This document shows positions 15,726 to 23,303 of a stretch of DNA of 64,000 nt, piece by piece; position 1 is the first letter of the stretch; every line of letters begins with the position of its first letter. The notes below the pieces were generated by a model. The model was not told the origin of the DNA. It saw nothing but the letters and a program-made list of their open reading frames with translations, and did no database searches. The translations under genes were made by a program, and so were the position numbers. The stretch comes from Palsa-504 sp963819785 (GTDB lineage: Bacteria; Actinomycetota; Actinomycetes; Streptosporangiales; Streptosporangiaceae): the NCBI GenBank assembly GCA_963819785.1, contig CAWFXW010000037.1, positions 744,001 to 808,000 of the forward strand, in the 5' to 3' direction.

Positions 15726-17159
15726 CTAGTCGGCGCGACCGGGCTGGTCGGTGTGGGTGTGCGGGGTGGCGGTGCTGTCTGATGGGCTGTCGCTGTCGAA
15801 TTCTTCGTAGCTGCCGGATTCGTCGTTGCCCGTGTGCCCGTCGGCTTCCCAGTCGTGCTCCTGGACTCCCTGGGTGCGGACGCCGGTCAGGTCGTAGGCG
15901 TCGGCCCGGGCGACATGCCAGGTCGGGACCTGGGTGTCGGCGTCGTCCGCAGCCCGGACGCCGACCGGGACGGGTGCCTCCTGCGCGGTGAGCGGGATGA
16001 AGAGCATCCATGCGCACGAGACCAGCAGCACCACCACGAGCACCGAGTAGATCCAGAACGAGGAGGTCAGGCCGTTGCTGATGGTCAGGCCGAGCCGCGA
16101 GGCCTGCGCGGGCGTGAAGCCGAACTGGGTGGGCGAGGTCGCCTGGGCGGCCCCGATCAGGGCCGAGATGGCCTGGGCCGCCATCGGGATGATGGCGCCG
16201 GCGAGCAGGACCGCGCCGTGCCGGGCGGGGCGCCACAGAGCGGCCACGATGACGACCGCGGCCAGCGCGATCATAACGACGACGTTGCCGGCGATCACCG
16301 GTCCCGGGTCGTTGAACGCGTTGCCCGCGGTGATGGTCTGGCTCTGGCCGGCCGCGGTCCGCAGCGTGAAGCTGTCCCAGGAGGGAACGAACGCGGCGGC
16401 CGTCCCGAGACCGGCCAGGACCAGCAGCACGGCCGGACCCAGCGTCGCGCCGCGCGGCCATCCCAGGCTGAACAGGCGGGTGTGCGTCCCGGCCTGGTCG
16501 GCTGTGTCCTGGGCGGGGCTCGGGGTGCGGGCGGGCCGGATCAGGAAGGCCAGCGCGGACCCGGCGGCGCAGGCCAGCCAGCCCAGCAGGCTGAGCACCA
16601 GGCCGGCGCCGGCCAGGTGCGCGCCGCCGGAGATCGGCGTGCCAGCGTCCGCGAGGAACAGGCCGAACGTCACGATGCTCAGCCCGGTCGCCAGCAGCGC
16701 GCCGACCCGCAGCCGGGCGCCGCCGAGCGCGATGAGCACGCCGGCTGCGGTCCAGGTGGCCAGGTAGATCACGTGAGCGAACAGGTTGTCCGGCTGGGCG
16801 GCCAGGCTGCTCCCGCCCAGGTAGTCCGGGAACAGCCCGGCGATCCCGAGCGCCACCCCGACACCCAGGAGGAGCGCCCCCGCCATGGCGCCGCGACGGC
16901 GAGCGGCGGTCGCCGGAGCCCACCCGGCGCTCGCGGGCTCGCCGGGCCGGGTCGCGGTCTGACCCACCGAGGTGATCCCGTCGGGCGCTTCAAGCACGGC
17001 GAACCGGGTCCACGCGGCCGACCAGCCCTCCTGGGTTTCCGGCCACCACTCCAGCGGCTGCGACCGCGAACCCGCCACGGTCCAGATCCCGAAATAGTCG
17101 CGTCCCCGCCCTATCTCGTACGTCCCGCCCCGGTACGCGATGGTCACCTTGTCCAACAC
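15726..17159 (-). CDS. Eight-helix membrane protein of unknown function
   Basis: 477 residues. An N-terminal soluble segment of ~85 residues (TIAYRGGTYEIGRGRDYFGIW, EWWPETQEGWSAAWTRFAVLE) precedes about eight transmembrane helices between ~90 and ~400. The first is GALLLGVGVALGIAGLF and the last is FWIYSVLVVVLLVSCAWMLFI. The acidic, serine-rich C-terminal tail (DNDESGSYEEF-type, ~70 residues) is probably cytoplasmic. Long Gly/Ala-rich helices and an extracytoplasmic loop between helices 5 and 6 (SFTLRTAAGQSQTITAGNAFND) are the only features. I do not recognise the family and make no functional call. Confidence 0.75.
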   Translation of the reverse strand: MLDKVTIAYRGGTYEIGRGRDYFGIWTVAGSRSQPLEWWPETQEGWSAAWTRFAVLEAPDGITSVGQTATRPGEPASAGWAPATAARRRGAMAGALLLGVGVALGIAGLFPDYLGGSSLAAQPDNLFAHVIYLATWTAAGVLIALGGARLRVGALLATGLSIVTFGLFLADAGTPISGGAHLAGAGLVLSLLGWLACAAGSALAFLIRPARTPSPAQDTADQAGTHTRLFSLGWPRGATLGPAVLLVLAGLGTAAAFVPSWDSFTLRTAAGQSQTITAGNAFNDPGPVIAGNVVVMIALAAVVIVAALWRPARHGAVLLAGAIIPMAAQAISALIGAAQATSPTQFGFTPAQASRLGLTISNGLTSSFWIYSVLVVVLLVSCAWMLFIPLTAQEAPVPVGVRAADDADTQVPTWHVARADAYDLTGVRTQGVQEHDWEADGHTGNDESGSYEEFDSDSPSDSTATPHTHTDQPGRAD

Positions 17160-17344
17160 GGTCCAAGCCTTTCCGCTCCGGTGTCAGCACCCCGTTATAA
17201 CTCTCTGAACCAAAGCTAGGGAGCTGGCCTGGAAGTCCGCTGAACGGCTTCTCAAGTGTTCCTGACTCCTGGTCCAGGCCGCAGCGATCCTCTCATGGCG
17301 AACCTGACCCCGGACACTAGGCGGGGCGTGCTTGGCTAGACCGC

Positions 17345-18337
17345 ATGGATGTTCTGGTGCTGGGCGGGACGGCGTGGCTGGGTCGCGAGGTGGCCGGGCA
17401 GGCGGTCGGGCGCGGTCACGCGGTGACCTGCCTGGCCCGGGGCGAGAGCGGACCGGTGGCCGACGGCTCGGTCCTGGTGGCGGCGGACCGGCGCGAGGCC
17501 GGGGCCTACGACCAGGTCCGCGGCCGGGACTGGGACGCGGTGGTCGAGGTGTCGTGGCAGCCCGGGCTGGTCCGCGGCGCGCTGGCCGCGCTCGGCGACC
17601 GGGCGGCGCACTGGAGCTACGTATCGTCCGGCAGCGTCTACGCCTCGAACGACATCTCCGCGGTGGACGAGAGCACGCCCCTGCTGCCCGCGACCGACCA
17701 GGACGAGGCGGGCCGGGAGCAGTACGGCGAGGCCAAGGTGGCGTGCGAGCAAAGCTCGGTGTCGGCGCTGGGCGACCGGCTGCTGATCGCCCGGGCGGGC
17801 CTGATCGGCGGGCCCGGCGACCACAGCGGGCGGTCCGGGTACTGGGTGGCCAGGGCCGCCCGTGACCAGCTGGGGCCGATGCTGGTCCCGGCTCCGCTGG
17901 ACGCGCCGGTCCAGGTGATCGACGCCCGCGATCTCGCCGCCTGGCTGCTGGACGCCGCGCAGGCCCGGACCACGGGAACCTTCGACGCGGTCGGGCCGGT
18001 GGAGGCGTTCGGCGACTGGATCGAGCAGGCCAGGACGGCCGGCGGGCATACCGGGCCGGTGGTCGAGGCCGACCCGGCGTGGCTGGTCGCGCAGGGCGTC
18101 GCCGAGTGGATGGGCCCGGAGTCGCTGCCCATGTGGGTGTACGAGCCGGGCTGGGAAGGCTTCATGGCCCGTAGCGGGGCGGCCGCCCTGGCTGCCGGGC
18201 TGCGCCACCGTCCGCGCGGTGAGCTGCTCGCCGATGTGCTGGCCTGGGAACGCGAGCAGGGCCTGGACCGGCCCCGGGGCGCCGGGCTGAGCGCCGGACG
18301 CGAGCGTGAGCTGCTCGCCGCCCTCGCCTCGGCATAG
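17345..18337 (+). CDS. NAD-dependent epimerase/dehydratase (extended SDR)
   Basis: 330 residues. An N-terminal Rossmann fold: MDVLVLGGTAWLGREVAGQA (GxxGxxG-type, slightly altered to GGTAWLG). Active-site region WSYVSSGSVYAS, then YGEAKVACEQ where the SDR YxxxK is present as YGEAK. RAGLIGGPGDHSGRSGYW follows. This group resembles isoflavone-reductase- or epimerase-like proteins of unknown substrate in actinomycetes. Start at ATG; 185 bp upstream lie between this gene and the divergent membrane protein and contain no gene I can support. The gene is followed directly by the operators of the HTH/Clp-N pair. Confidence 0.85.
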   Translation: MDVLVLGGTAWLGREVAGQAVGRGHAVTCLARGESGPVADGSVLVAADRREAGAYDQVRGRDWDAVVEVSWQPGLVRGALAALGDRAAHWSYVSSGSVYASNDISAVDESTPLLPATDQDEAGREQYGEAKVACEQSSVSALGDRLLIARAGLIGGPGDHSGRSGYWVARAARDQLGPMLVPAPLDAPVQVIDARDLAAWLLDAAQARTTGTFDAVGPVEAFGDWIEQARTAGGHTGPVVEADPAWLVAQGVAEWMGPESLPMWVYEPGWEGFMARSGAAALAAGLRHRPRGELLADVLAWEREQGLDRPRGAGLSAGRERELLAALASA

Positions 18338-18344
18338 CCGCTTC

Positions 18345-18388
18345 GTCAGCATTTGTTGACGCGATCGCGATCGTCAGCATAAGCTGAC
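18345..18388. promoter_or_regulatory. Tandem operators upstream of HTH/Clp-N pair 1
   Basis: Two 16-bp dyads 28 bp apart centre to centre: GTCAGCATTTGTTGAC (18345-18360) and GTCAGCATAAGCTGAC (18373-18388). The second ends 4 bp before the ATG and contains a CATAAG sequence at the spacing of a -10 box for a leaderless transcript. The same arrangement occurs before pair 2 at 24912-24954. Autoregulation by the adjacent HTH protein is inferred. Confidence 0.8.
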
Positions 18389-18392
18389 GTCC

Positions 18393-18614
18393 ATGGAACC
18401 AGTGCTGGAAATCGCCGAAGGCGCCGCGAGCAACGATCCCGACACCGGCTTGCGCGCGGTGGCGGCCCTGCGGGCCCTGGCCGAGCGACTCGAGATCCTC
18501 CAGGTCCAGAACGCACGGGAGCGGGGCTGGTCCTGGCAGGAGATCGCGGAACGGCTCGGGGTCACCAAGCAGACCGTGCACCGCAAGTACGGCCGGCGCA
18601 TCGGGAGGCCGTGA
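18393..18614 (+). CDS. Small HTH DNA-binding protein (copy 1 of paralogous pair)
   Basis: 73 residues. An acidic start is followed by DTGLRAVAALRALAERLEILQVQNARERGWSWQEIAERLGVTKQ, with the helix-turn-helix at WSWQEIAERLGVTKQTVHRKYG. Residues 17-66 match the protein at 24958 at about two thirds of positions. No room for a Shine-Dalgarno sequence exists between the operator and the ATG, so a leaderless mRNA is likely. The stop overlaps the next start (TGATG), so the two proteins are translationally coupled. Proposed role, inferred: sequence-specific regulator that binds the twin dyads in its own promoter. Confidence 0.85.
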   Translation: MEPVLEIAEGAASNDPDTGLRAVAALRALAERLEILQVQNARERGWSWQEIAERLGVTKQTVHRKYGRRIGRP

Positions 18615-19381
18615 TGTTCGAGCGCTTCACGCCCGAAGCACGCGCCGCCGTGGTCCAGGCTCAGCAGCACGCCATCCGGCTCGGGCACACCTTCATCGGC
18701 GGCGAGCACCTCCTGCTCGCGGTGGTATCGGCCGGCCAGCCCGCCAGCGCGATCCTGGGTGCACACGGCATCACCGCGGAGTACGTCGAGACCGAGATCG
18801 TCCGCCGGATCGGGCTCGGGCGCGACGCCGGAGCCGGGGACGTGCCGTTCGGCGGCCTGGACCGGGACGCACTGGCCTCGATCGGGATCGACCTGGACGC
18901 GGTCGAGGCCCGGATCGAGGCGACGTTCGGGCCGCGCGCCATGGCCGAGGCCGATCTGATGGTCCAGCGCAGGCGCAGGCCCAGCCGCCGCGCGCCGGGC
19001 CTGCGCCGGTTCAGGCTGGACCCGCGGCGGGCGCTGCCGCCGGGCCTGAGGCGCAGCGGACGGCGGTTCGGCACCGGCCGGCTGGTCACCGCCACTCCGC
19101 CACGGCCGCCCCGGTCCGCGGAGCTGGCCGCCGGCCGCTGCCGGGGCGGCGACGGCCCGCGGGACGGCCACATCCCGTTCACCCCGGTGGCCAAGCACAT
19201 CCTGGAACTGACCCTCCGGGAGACGCGCGCGCTGCCAGATCCGCAGATCGGCGTCCAGCACCTCGCGCTGGCACTGACCGCCGTCCGGCGCGGGATGGTC
19301 CCTGCCCTGCTGGCGGCGGCCGACGCGCCCGCGCCCGCACTGCACGCCGAGATCTTGAACCGTTACCGGCAGGCCAGCTGA
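18614..19381 (+). CDS. Stand-alone Clp N-domain protein (copy 1)
   Basis: 255 residues. Two Clp-N (ClpA/ClpC N-terminal) repeats without any AAA+ ATPase. Repeat 1: MFERFTPEARAAVVQAQQHA, LGHTFIGGEHLLLAVV, SAILGAHGITAEYVETEIV. Repeat 2 near the end: FTPVAKHILELTLRETRAL, IGVQHLALALTAVRRG. They are joined by a linker that is strikingly Arg-rich (QRRRRPSRRAPGLRRFR, RRALPPGLRRSGRRF). Clp-N domains bind substrates or adaptors in ClpC; a free version could be an adaptor, a decoy or a stress-sensing partner for the HTH protein. ATG chosen over the GTG one codon earlier because it matches the paralogue start and has GGGAGG upstream. The last 19 bp overlap the convergent transporter gene. Confidence 0.85.
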   Translation: MFERFTPEARAAVVQAQQHAIRLGHTFIGGEHLLLAVVSAGQPASAILGAHGITAEYVETEIVRRIGLGRDAGAGDVPFGGLDRDALASIGIDLDAVEARIEATFGPRAMAEADLMVQRRRRPSRRAPGLRRFRLDPRRALPPGLRRSGRRFGTGRLVTATPPRPPRSAELAAGRCRGGDGPRDGHIPFTPVAKHILELTLRETRALPDPQIGVQHLALALTAVRRGMVPALLAAADAPAPALHAEILNRYRQAS

Positions 19382-20352
19382 TCCGGCTCGGGCTGATCCG
19401 GCTCGGGCTGATCCGGCGCGGGCCGCTCCGGCTCGGGCTGATCCGGCGCGGGCCGCTCCGGCTCTGACCCGCGGACGGTGAGCACCACCGCGGCCATCAA
19501 GGTGACCGCGCCCGCGATGCCGGTCGCGGTCAGCCGCTGGCCCAGGATCAACGCGGCCAGGATCGCGCCGGTTAGCGGCTCGAGCAGGGCCAGCAGGGCG
19601 GCGGTGCTGGCCGCCGCCTGGCGCAGACCGCGGAAGAACAGCGTGTACGCAACCGCGGTCGGTCCGGTGCCGAGCGCGATGAGCAGACCCGCCGCCTCGA
19701 TGCCTGGCCGGAAGCTCAGCCCGCCGAGCGCGGCGGCGAGCGGCAGCAAGATCAGCCCGCCCAGAGTGAACCCGAATCCCGTCACGGTGAGGTCATCGAG
19801 GCCGGGCACGGGCCGGGCTCCGGTCAGCGTCACCGCGGCGAAGCCGGCCGCCGCGAGCACCGCCATACCCGTGCTGGCCAGGACCGCGGCCTCGGAGTAG
19901 CCCGACGGCAGGCCGACCAGCAGGCCGAGGCCGGTCAGCGCCAGGCAGGCCGCGACCGGCGCGAGCCGCCCGGCCCGGCGCCCGGTGACCCGGTACACAC
20001 CGAGCACGATGACGGGCGCGGTGCCGATGGTGATCAGGGTGGCCAGGGCCACCGAGGTCACCGCCACCGCGGTGAAGTAGCAGCTCTGAAACAGCGCGGC
20101 CAGCACGCCGATCACGGCGATGCGGGTCCACGCGGGCCGCCCGGCGGGCCAGCGCCGGCCGGTCACGGTAAGAAAGATCACGATCAGCACGCCGCCCGCG
20201 GTGAGCCGGCAGGCGGCCACCGCCATCGCGGACAGGCCGGCCACCCGGCCCAGCAGGCTGCCGGTGAGGCCGCCCGTGCCCCACAGCAACCCGGACGTGA
20301 CGAGGTAGGGCAGGCCCGTGCCGGGCCTGCGGACGGTCATGGATGAACGCAT
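19363..20352 (-). CDS. EamA/DMT-superfamily transporter
   Basis: 329 residues with about ten membrane helices arranged as two five-helix EamA repeats. First: YLVTSGLLWGTGGLTGSLLG onward, with SVALATLITIGTAPVIVLGV. Second: GFAAVTLTGARPV onward, with ALGTGPTAVAYTLFFRGLRQ and LLALLEPLTGAILAALILGQ. A metabolite or drug exporter of the inner membrane; substrate unknown. The C-terminal tail is a hydrophilic Pro/Glu/Asp-rich tandem repeat (PEPERPAPDQ twice, then PEPDQ units) encoded by 15- and 30-bp DNA repeats. An alternative start lies four codons in (MTVRRPG). Convergent with the Clp-N gene, overlapping it by 19 bp. Confidence 0.88.
   Translation of the reverse strand: MRSSMTVRRPGTGLPYLVTSGLLWGTGGLTGSLLGRVAGLSAMAVAACRLTAGGVLIVIFLTVTGRRWPAGRPAWTRIAVIGVLAALFQSCYFTAVAVTSVALATLITIGTAPVIVLGVYRVTGRRAGRLAPVAACLALTGLGLLVGLPSGYSEAAVLASTGMAVLAAAGFAAVTLTGARPVPGLDDLTVTGFGFTLGGLILLPLAAALGGLSFRPGIEAAGLLIALGTGPTAVAYTLFFRGLRQAAASTAALLALLEPLTGAILAALILGQRLTATGIAGAVTLMAAVVLTVRGSEPERPAPDQPEPERPAPDQPEPDQPEPDQLACR
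19381..19470. repeat. Short tandem repeat at transporter 3' end
   Basis: Two 15-bp units (ATCCGGCTCGGGCTG at 19381 and 19396) followed by two 30-bp units (19411 and 19441) that combine the 15-mer with a CGCGGGCCGCTCCGG variant. All unit lengths are multiples of three, so copy-number changes lengthen or shorten the tail without changing frame. Confidence 0.8.
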
Positions 20353-20513
20353 GGGAAATCACTCCTGCGACGAGAAGGGACGGGTCGCGGAAGCGGGGCA
20401 CAGCACGAGGGCTCATCCGGGCGGCACGCGGGCGGCCTTCACCCATGCGGCAACACAGCCAGCGAAGGGGAAGCACGCGTCTAGATCACACGGCCGGGCG
20501 CAACCGGGCCATC

Positions 20514-20532
20514 GCCCCGCTAGGAGCGGGGC
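20514..20532. other. Hairpin in the 269-bp gap before the four-helix protein gene
   Basis: Perfect 8-bp stem GCCCCGCT / AGCGGGGC with a 3-nt loop, not followed by a T-run. The surrounding gap 20353-20621 holds no gene I can support; upstream frames continue through it but look like noise. Confidence 0.45.
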
Positions 20533-20621
20533 GGCGGGGTGATGGGGAACAGCCGGTGCACGTCGAGCAGCTTAACCCGGCCGGGCCGGCGGGCGCGAAT
20601 CGGGGCTGGGAGAATCGCCAG

Positions 20622-21338
20622 ATGGTTCCTGTGGACATCCGAGACTTCTTCGCGGCCAGCGCCGGCGTCGCCGGGGCCCTGATCGGCTTGCTGTTCGTGG
20701 CCATCTCGGTCTCCGCGGAACGGCTGAGCCGGGAGGAAGCCGGGGCCCAGGTCCACCGCATCCGGGCCCTGGCGTCCTTTACCGCGTTCACCAACGCGCT
20801 CGCGGTCTCGCTGTTCTCGCTGATACCCGGCCAGAAAATCGGGCCGACGTCGGTATCGGTCGCCGCCGTCGGGCTGTTGTTCGTCATGGCGGCGCTGCTG
20901 TCGCTGAATCGCCTGCACCTGGTGCGGTGGGCCATCGTCCGGGACGCGTTGTTCCTGGTCGGACTGGCCGTGATCTTCGTCTGCCAGCTGATCGAAGGTA
21001 TCGGGATTAGCGTCGATCCGGGTAACTCCGGGGACGTGGAAACGATCGCGATCTTGGTGGTCTGCTGTTTCCTGGTCGGCATCGCACGAGCCTGGGAGCT
21101 CATCGGCGGCCCGTCGATCGGCATTACGCGCGAGGTCACCGCGCTGGTCCGGGCCCGCCATGGCGACCAGGAACCCGGCGGCGAAGTACCCGCGGACGGG
21201 CCGCCGCGGGAATTACCCGGCGACCGCGCCGACGGTCAGGTTCGCGCCGAGCTTGCGCACCGGCGCCGGCTGGCCCGAAGAACTCCTCGACCCTTATACG
21301 GTGGGTTGCGCCGAGCTCACGCACCTGTACCGGGGTGA
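20622..21338 (+). CDS. Predicted integral membrane protein
   Basis: 238 residues from the ATG preceded by GGGAG. MVPVDIRDFFAASAGVAGALIGLLFVAISVSAERL opens with a short soluble stretch and helix 1. Helix 2 is ASFTAFTNALAVSLFSLIPG, helix 3 VSVAAVGLLFVMAALLSL, helix 4 IVRDALFLVGLAVIFVCQLI, and a further hydrophobic stretch (ETIAILVVCCFLVGIARAWEL) ends near residue 165. The remaining ~70 residues are charged and low complexity; the true protein might end sooner, around 21140, if there is a frame error. Proteins of this layout occur widely in actinomycetes as uncharacterised membrane proteins. No functional assignment. Confidence 0.65.
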   Translation: MVPVDIRDFFAASAGVAGALIGLLFVAISVSAERLSREEAGAQVHRIRALASFTAFTNALAVSLFSLIPGQKIGPTSVSVAAVGLLFVMAALLSLNRLHLVRWAIVRDALFLVGLAVIFVCQLIEGIGISVDPGNSGDVETIAILVVCCFLVGIARAWELIGGPSIGITREVTALVRARHGDQEPGGEVPADGPPRELPGDRADGQVRAELAHRRRLARRTPRPLYGGLRRAHAPVPG

Positions 21339-21487
21339 CCGATACGCTGAGCGGCGAGGTCCAGTCGTTGCCTGGCCACGCTCCACTGGATCCGCGGGCG
21401 CAGCGGATCTGGCCGACGCGGCGCGCGCGAGCAGACCGAGCGAAGGAGGGTAAAGCGGAGGCAAATCGAGAACCCGGAGGCCAGCAG

Positions 21488-22021
21488 ATGCTGCTGACGT
21501 TCGGGCACGGAACCGCCTCGCCCGAGCAGATGGTCAGCCTGCTGAAGGGCGCCGGGGTCTCCGTGCTCATCGACGTCAGGACCGTCCCTGCCAGCCGTCG
21601 TCATCCGCACGTGGCCCGGGCGCAACTTCAGCGCTGGTTGCCGGAGGCAGGCATCAGCTACCGCTGGGACAAGCGGCTGGGCGGGTTGCGCACCCCGGAA
21701 CCGGACTCGCCGGACGTGGCGTTCGGGGTCGATTCCCTGCGCGGTTACGCCGGGCACATGCGGACCTCGGCCTTCTTGACCGCGGTAGACCAGGTGCTCG
21801 CCCTGGCCAGCGTGCGGGGCACGGCGGTGATGTGCGCCGAGAGCCTGTGGTGGCGCTGCCACCGCCGGATGCTGGCCGACTTCATCACCGCGGCGCGCGG
21901 CCATGAGGTCCGCCACCTCATGCACGACGGCCGGCTGGAGGAGCACCGCCTCTCCCCCGGCCTGCGGCTGCGCGATGACGGCCTGCTCGTCTACGACGGC
22001 GGCCAGCCGACGCTGCTCTAG
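21488..22021 (+). CDS. DUF488 family protein
   Basis: 177 residues. LLTFGHGTASPEQMVSLLKGAGVSVLIDVRTVPASRRHPHVARAQL is the conserved DUF488 N-terminus (G-H-G/S, D-V-R). GISYRWDKRLGGLR and VMCAESLWWRCHRRMLAD follow, with the CAE..pxxCHR motif modified to CAESLWWRCHR. DUF488 proteins are small cytoplasmic proteins of uncertain function, sometimes proposed to bind nucleic acids. The start is the ATG with an excellent GGAGG six bases upstream (21476-21480); the frame is open upstream but those residues are noise. Its last four bases overlap the end of the convergent apbE gene. Confidence 0.9.
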   Translation: MLLTFGHGTASPEQMVSLLKGAGVSVLIDVRTVPASRRHPHVARAQLQRWLPEAGISYRWDKRLGGLRTPEPDSPDVAFGVDSLRGYAGHMRTSAFLTAVDQVLALASVRGTAVMCAESLWWRCHRRMLADFITAARGHEVRHLMHDGRLEEHRLSPGLRLRDDGLLVYDGGQPTLL

Positions 22022-22812
22022 TCGGCCAGGTAGGCCCGGAACCCGCTGGTGTGCCAGACCTGCCCGCCCGGCGTGACCGCGAACGCCTCGTAGCCGTCCA
22101 GGTCCTCCACCCAGTCGCGGGCGGCGGCGCCCATGGCGAAGGCCGCCGTGGCGTAGGCATCGGTGGCGGCCAGCCGGGCACCGACCATGGTGAGGCTGGC
22201 CAGGCCGGCGGCGGGCTGGCCGGTGTGCGGGTTGACGATGTGCGCGCCGCGTTCGGCGACGCCGGAGGTGGCCACGGCGAAGTCCTGCCCGGTGACGACC
22301 AGCGCGAGCGCCCCGGGCCGCAGCGGGTCAGCGATCCCGACTCGCCACGCCTGGCCGGGTCCTCGATCGCCGACACACTGGATGTCGCCGCCGCCGTTGA
22401 CGCTGTGCTCGGCCGAGCCGGCCGCGGTCAGCATCGCCGCGGCCCGCTCGATGGCCCAGCCCTTCACGTATCCGGACGGGTCGAACCGGCCATCGGGGTG
22501 GATGGTGAAGTACCCGCCGCTGCGCGCGCTGACCTCGGCGCAGGCGGCAAGCACCTCGGCCAGTTCGGGCGCGCAGTGGGCCAGCGCGAGCGAGCCGCGG
22601 CCGAACCGGCTCACGTCGCTGTCGTCCCGGTAGGGCGAGAACGTGGCGTCGACCCAGTGCAGCCACCGCAGCACATGGTCCAGGGCCGCGCCATCCCCGG
22701 CGTCACGCCCGGCCCAGTCCGGCACGTCGAAGGACACCACGGTGCCCATCACGTGTTCGGCGTGCCGGAATCGCCGGGTCCGCCCGGGCGGGGCTCCGGT
22801 CATCGCGGTCAC
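22018..22812 (-). CDS. apbE: FAD:protein FMN transferase ApbE
   Basis: 264 residues. ApbE transfers FMN from FAD onto a Thr/Ser of partner proteins outside the membrane. Motifs: HAEHVMGTVVSFDVP, YVKGWAIERAAAML, SVNGGGDIQCVG, TSGVAERGAHIVNPHTGQPA and a metal-binding DAYATAAFAMG. It is coupled (GTGA overlap) to the FMN-binding protein immediately upstream, which carries the acceptor motif, so the enzyme's substrate is very probably encoded next door. No signal peptide is evident; many actinobacterial ApbE proteins lack an obvious one or are lipoproteins, so the compartment is inferred from its partner. Confidence 0.93.
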   Translation of the reverse strand: MTAMTGAPPGRTRRFRHAEHVMGTVVSFDVPDWAGRDAGDGAALDHVLRWLHWVDATFSPYRDDSDVSRFGRGSLALAHCAPELAEVLAACAEVSARSGGYFTIHPDGRFDPSGYVKGWAIERAAAMLTAAGSAEHSVNGGGDIQCVGDRGPGQAWRVGIADPLRPGALALVVTGQDFAVATSGVAERGAHIVNPHTGQPAAGLASLTMVGARLAATDAYATAAFAMGAAARDWVEDLDGYEAFAVTPGGQVWHTSGFRAYLAD

Positions 22813-23288
22813 AGGCCGCGGTCGACCGCGCTCTGCAGCGAGGAGATGTAGCCCGCGCTGGTGTAGCTGGCCCCGGACACGGCGTCGATCTTGGCGTCCT
22901 GCGCCGTCAGCGTCTCGCTGATCAGCTTCGGGAAGGCGAACTCGCCGATCTGGATGTCATGGATGGTGTTGGTCGGCTGCACGAGCACCGCGACCTTCAC
23001 GATCTTGTGGCTCTTCACGACCAGCTCGATCTGCACCGGGCCGTAGACGGTGTTGGCCACCTTGCCGGTGACCGTGGTCTCGCCCGTGGTCAGCGTGCCG
23101 ACCGCGCTCTGGAACTCCCCGGGTATCGTCCTCGCCGACGAGGAGGATGAGGATGACGACGAGGAAGACGAACTGCTGCCGGTGCCGCTGGTCGAGGCCA
23201 CCGGCACGGTCGGCGAGTGCGACTTGAACGACAGCAGGGCCACCAGGCCGGCAATGGTGCCCGTCACGGCAAGGATCACCCGGCGCAT
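22809..23288 (-). CDS. Secreted FMN-binding domain protein with poly-Ser linker
   Basis: 159 residues. Membrane anchor MRRVILAVTGTIAGLVALLSF, then a run of ~14 serines (23139-23180) as a spacer, then an FMN-binding domain. The flavinylation site DAVSGASYTSAGYISSLQSA is at the C-terminus; the Thr in GASYTS is the expected FMN acceptor. Proteins of this kind carry electrons outside the membrane. The upstream reductase-like membrane protein can deliver electrons and the downstream ApbE attaches the cofactor, so the three genes form a complete module. The serine run is encoded by mixed TCC/TCG/TCT codons, so it is not a simple microsatellite. Confidence 0.92.
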   Translation of the reverse strand: MRRVILAVTGTIAGLVALLSFKSHSPTVPVASTSGTGSSSSSSSSSSSSSSARTIPGEFQSAVGTLTTGETTVTGKVANTVYGPVQIELVVKSHKIVKVAVLVQPTNTIHDIQIGEFAFPKLISETLTAQDAKIDAVSGASYTSAGYISSLQSAVDRGL

Positions 23289-23303
23289 ATCGTGATCGTC
23301 TCC

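Noticed and set aside
17160..17344. Possible small gene in the gap before the epimerase
   Set aside because: No frame with a ribosome site and plausible composition; the gap is best read as divergent promoters.
20343..20621. Longer N-terminus for the membrane protein at 20622
   Set aside because: The added ~93 residues are basic low-complexity sequence; the ATG at 20622 has a ribosome site and starts a normal membrane protein.
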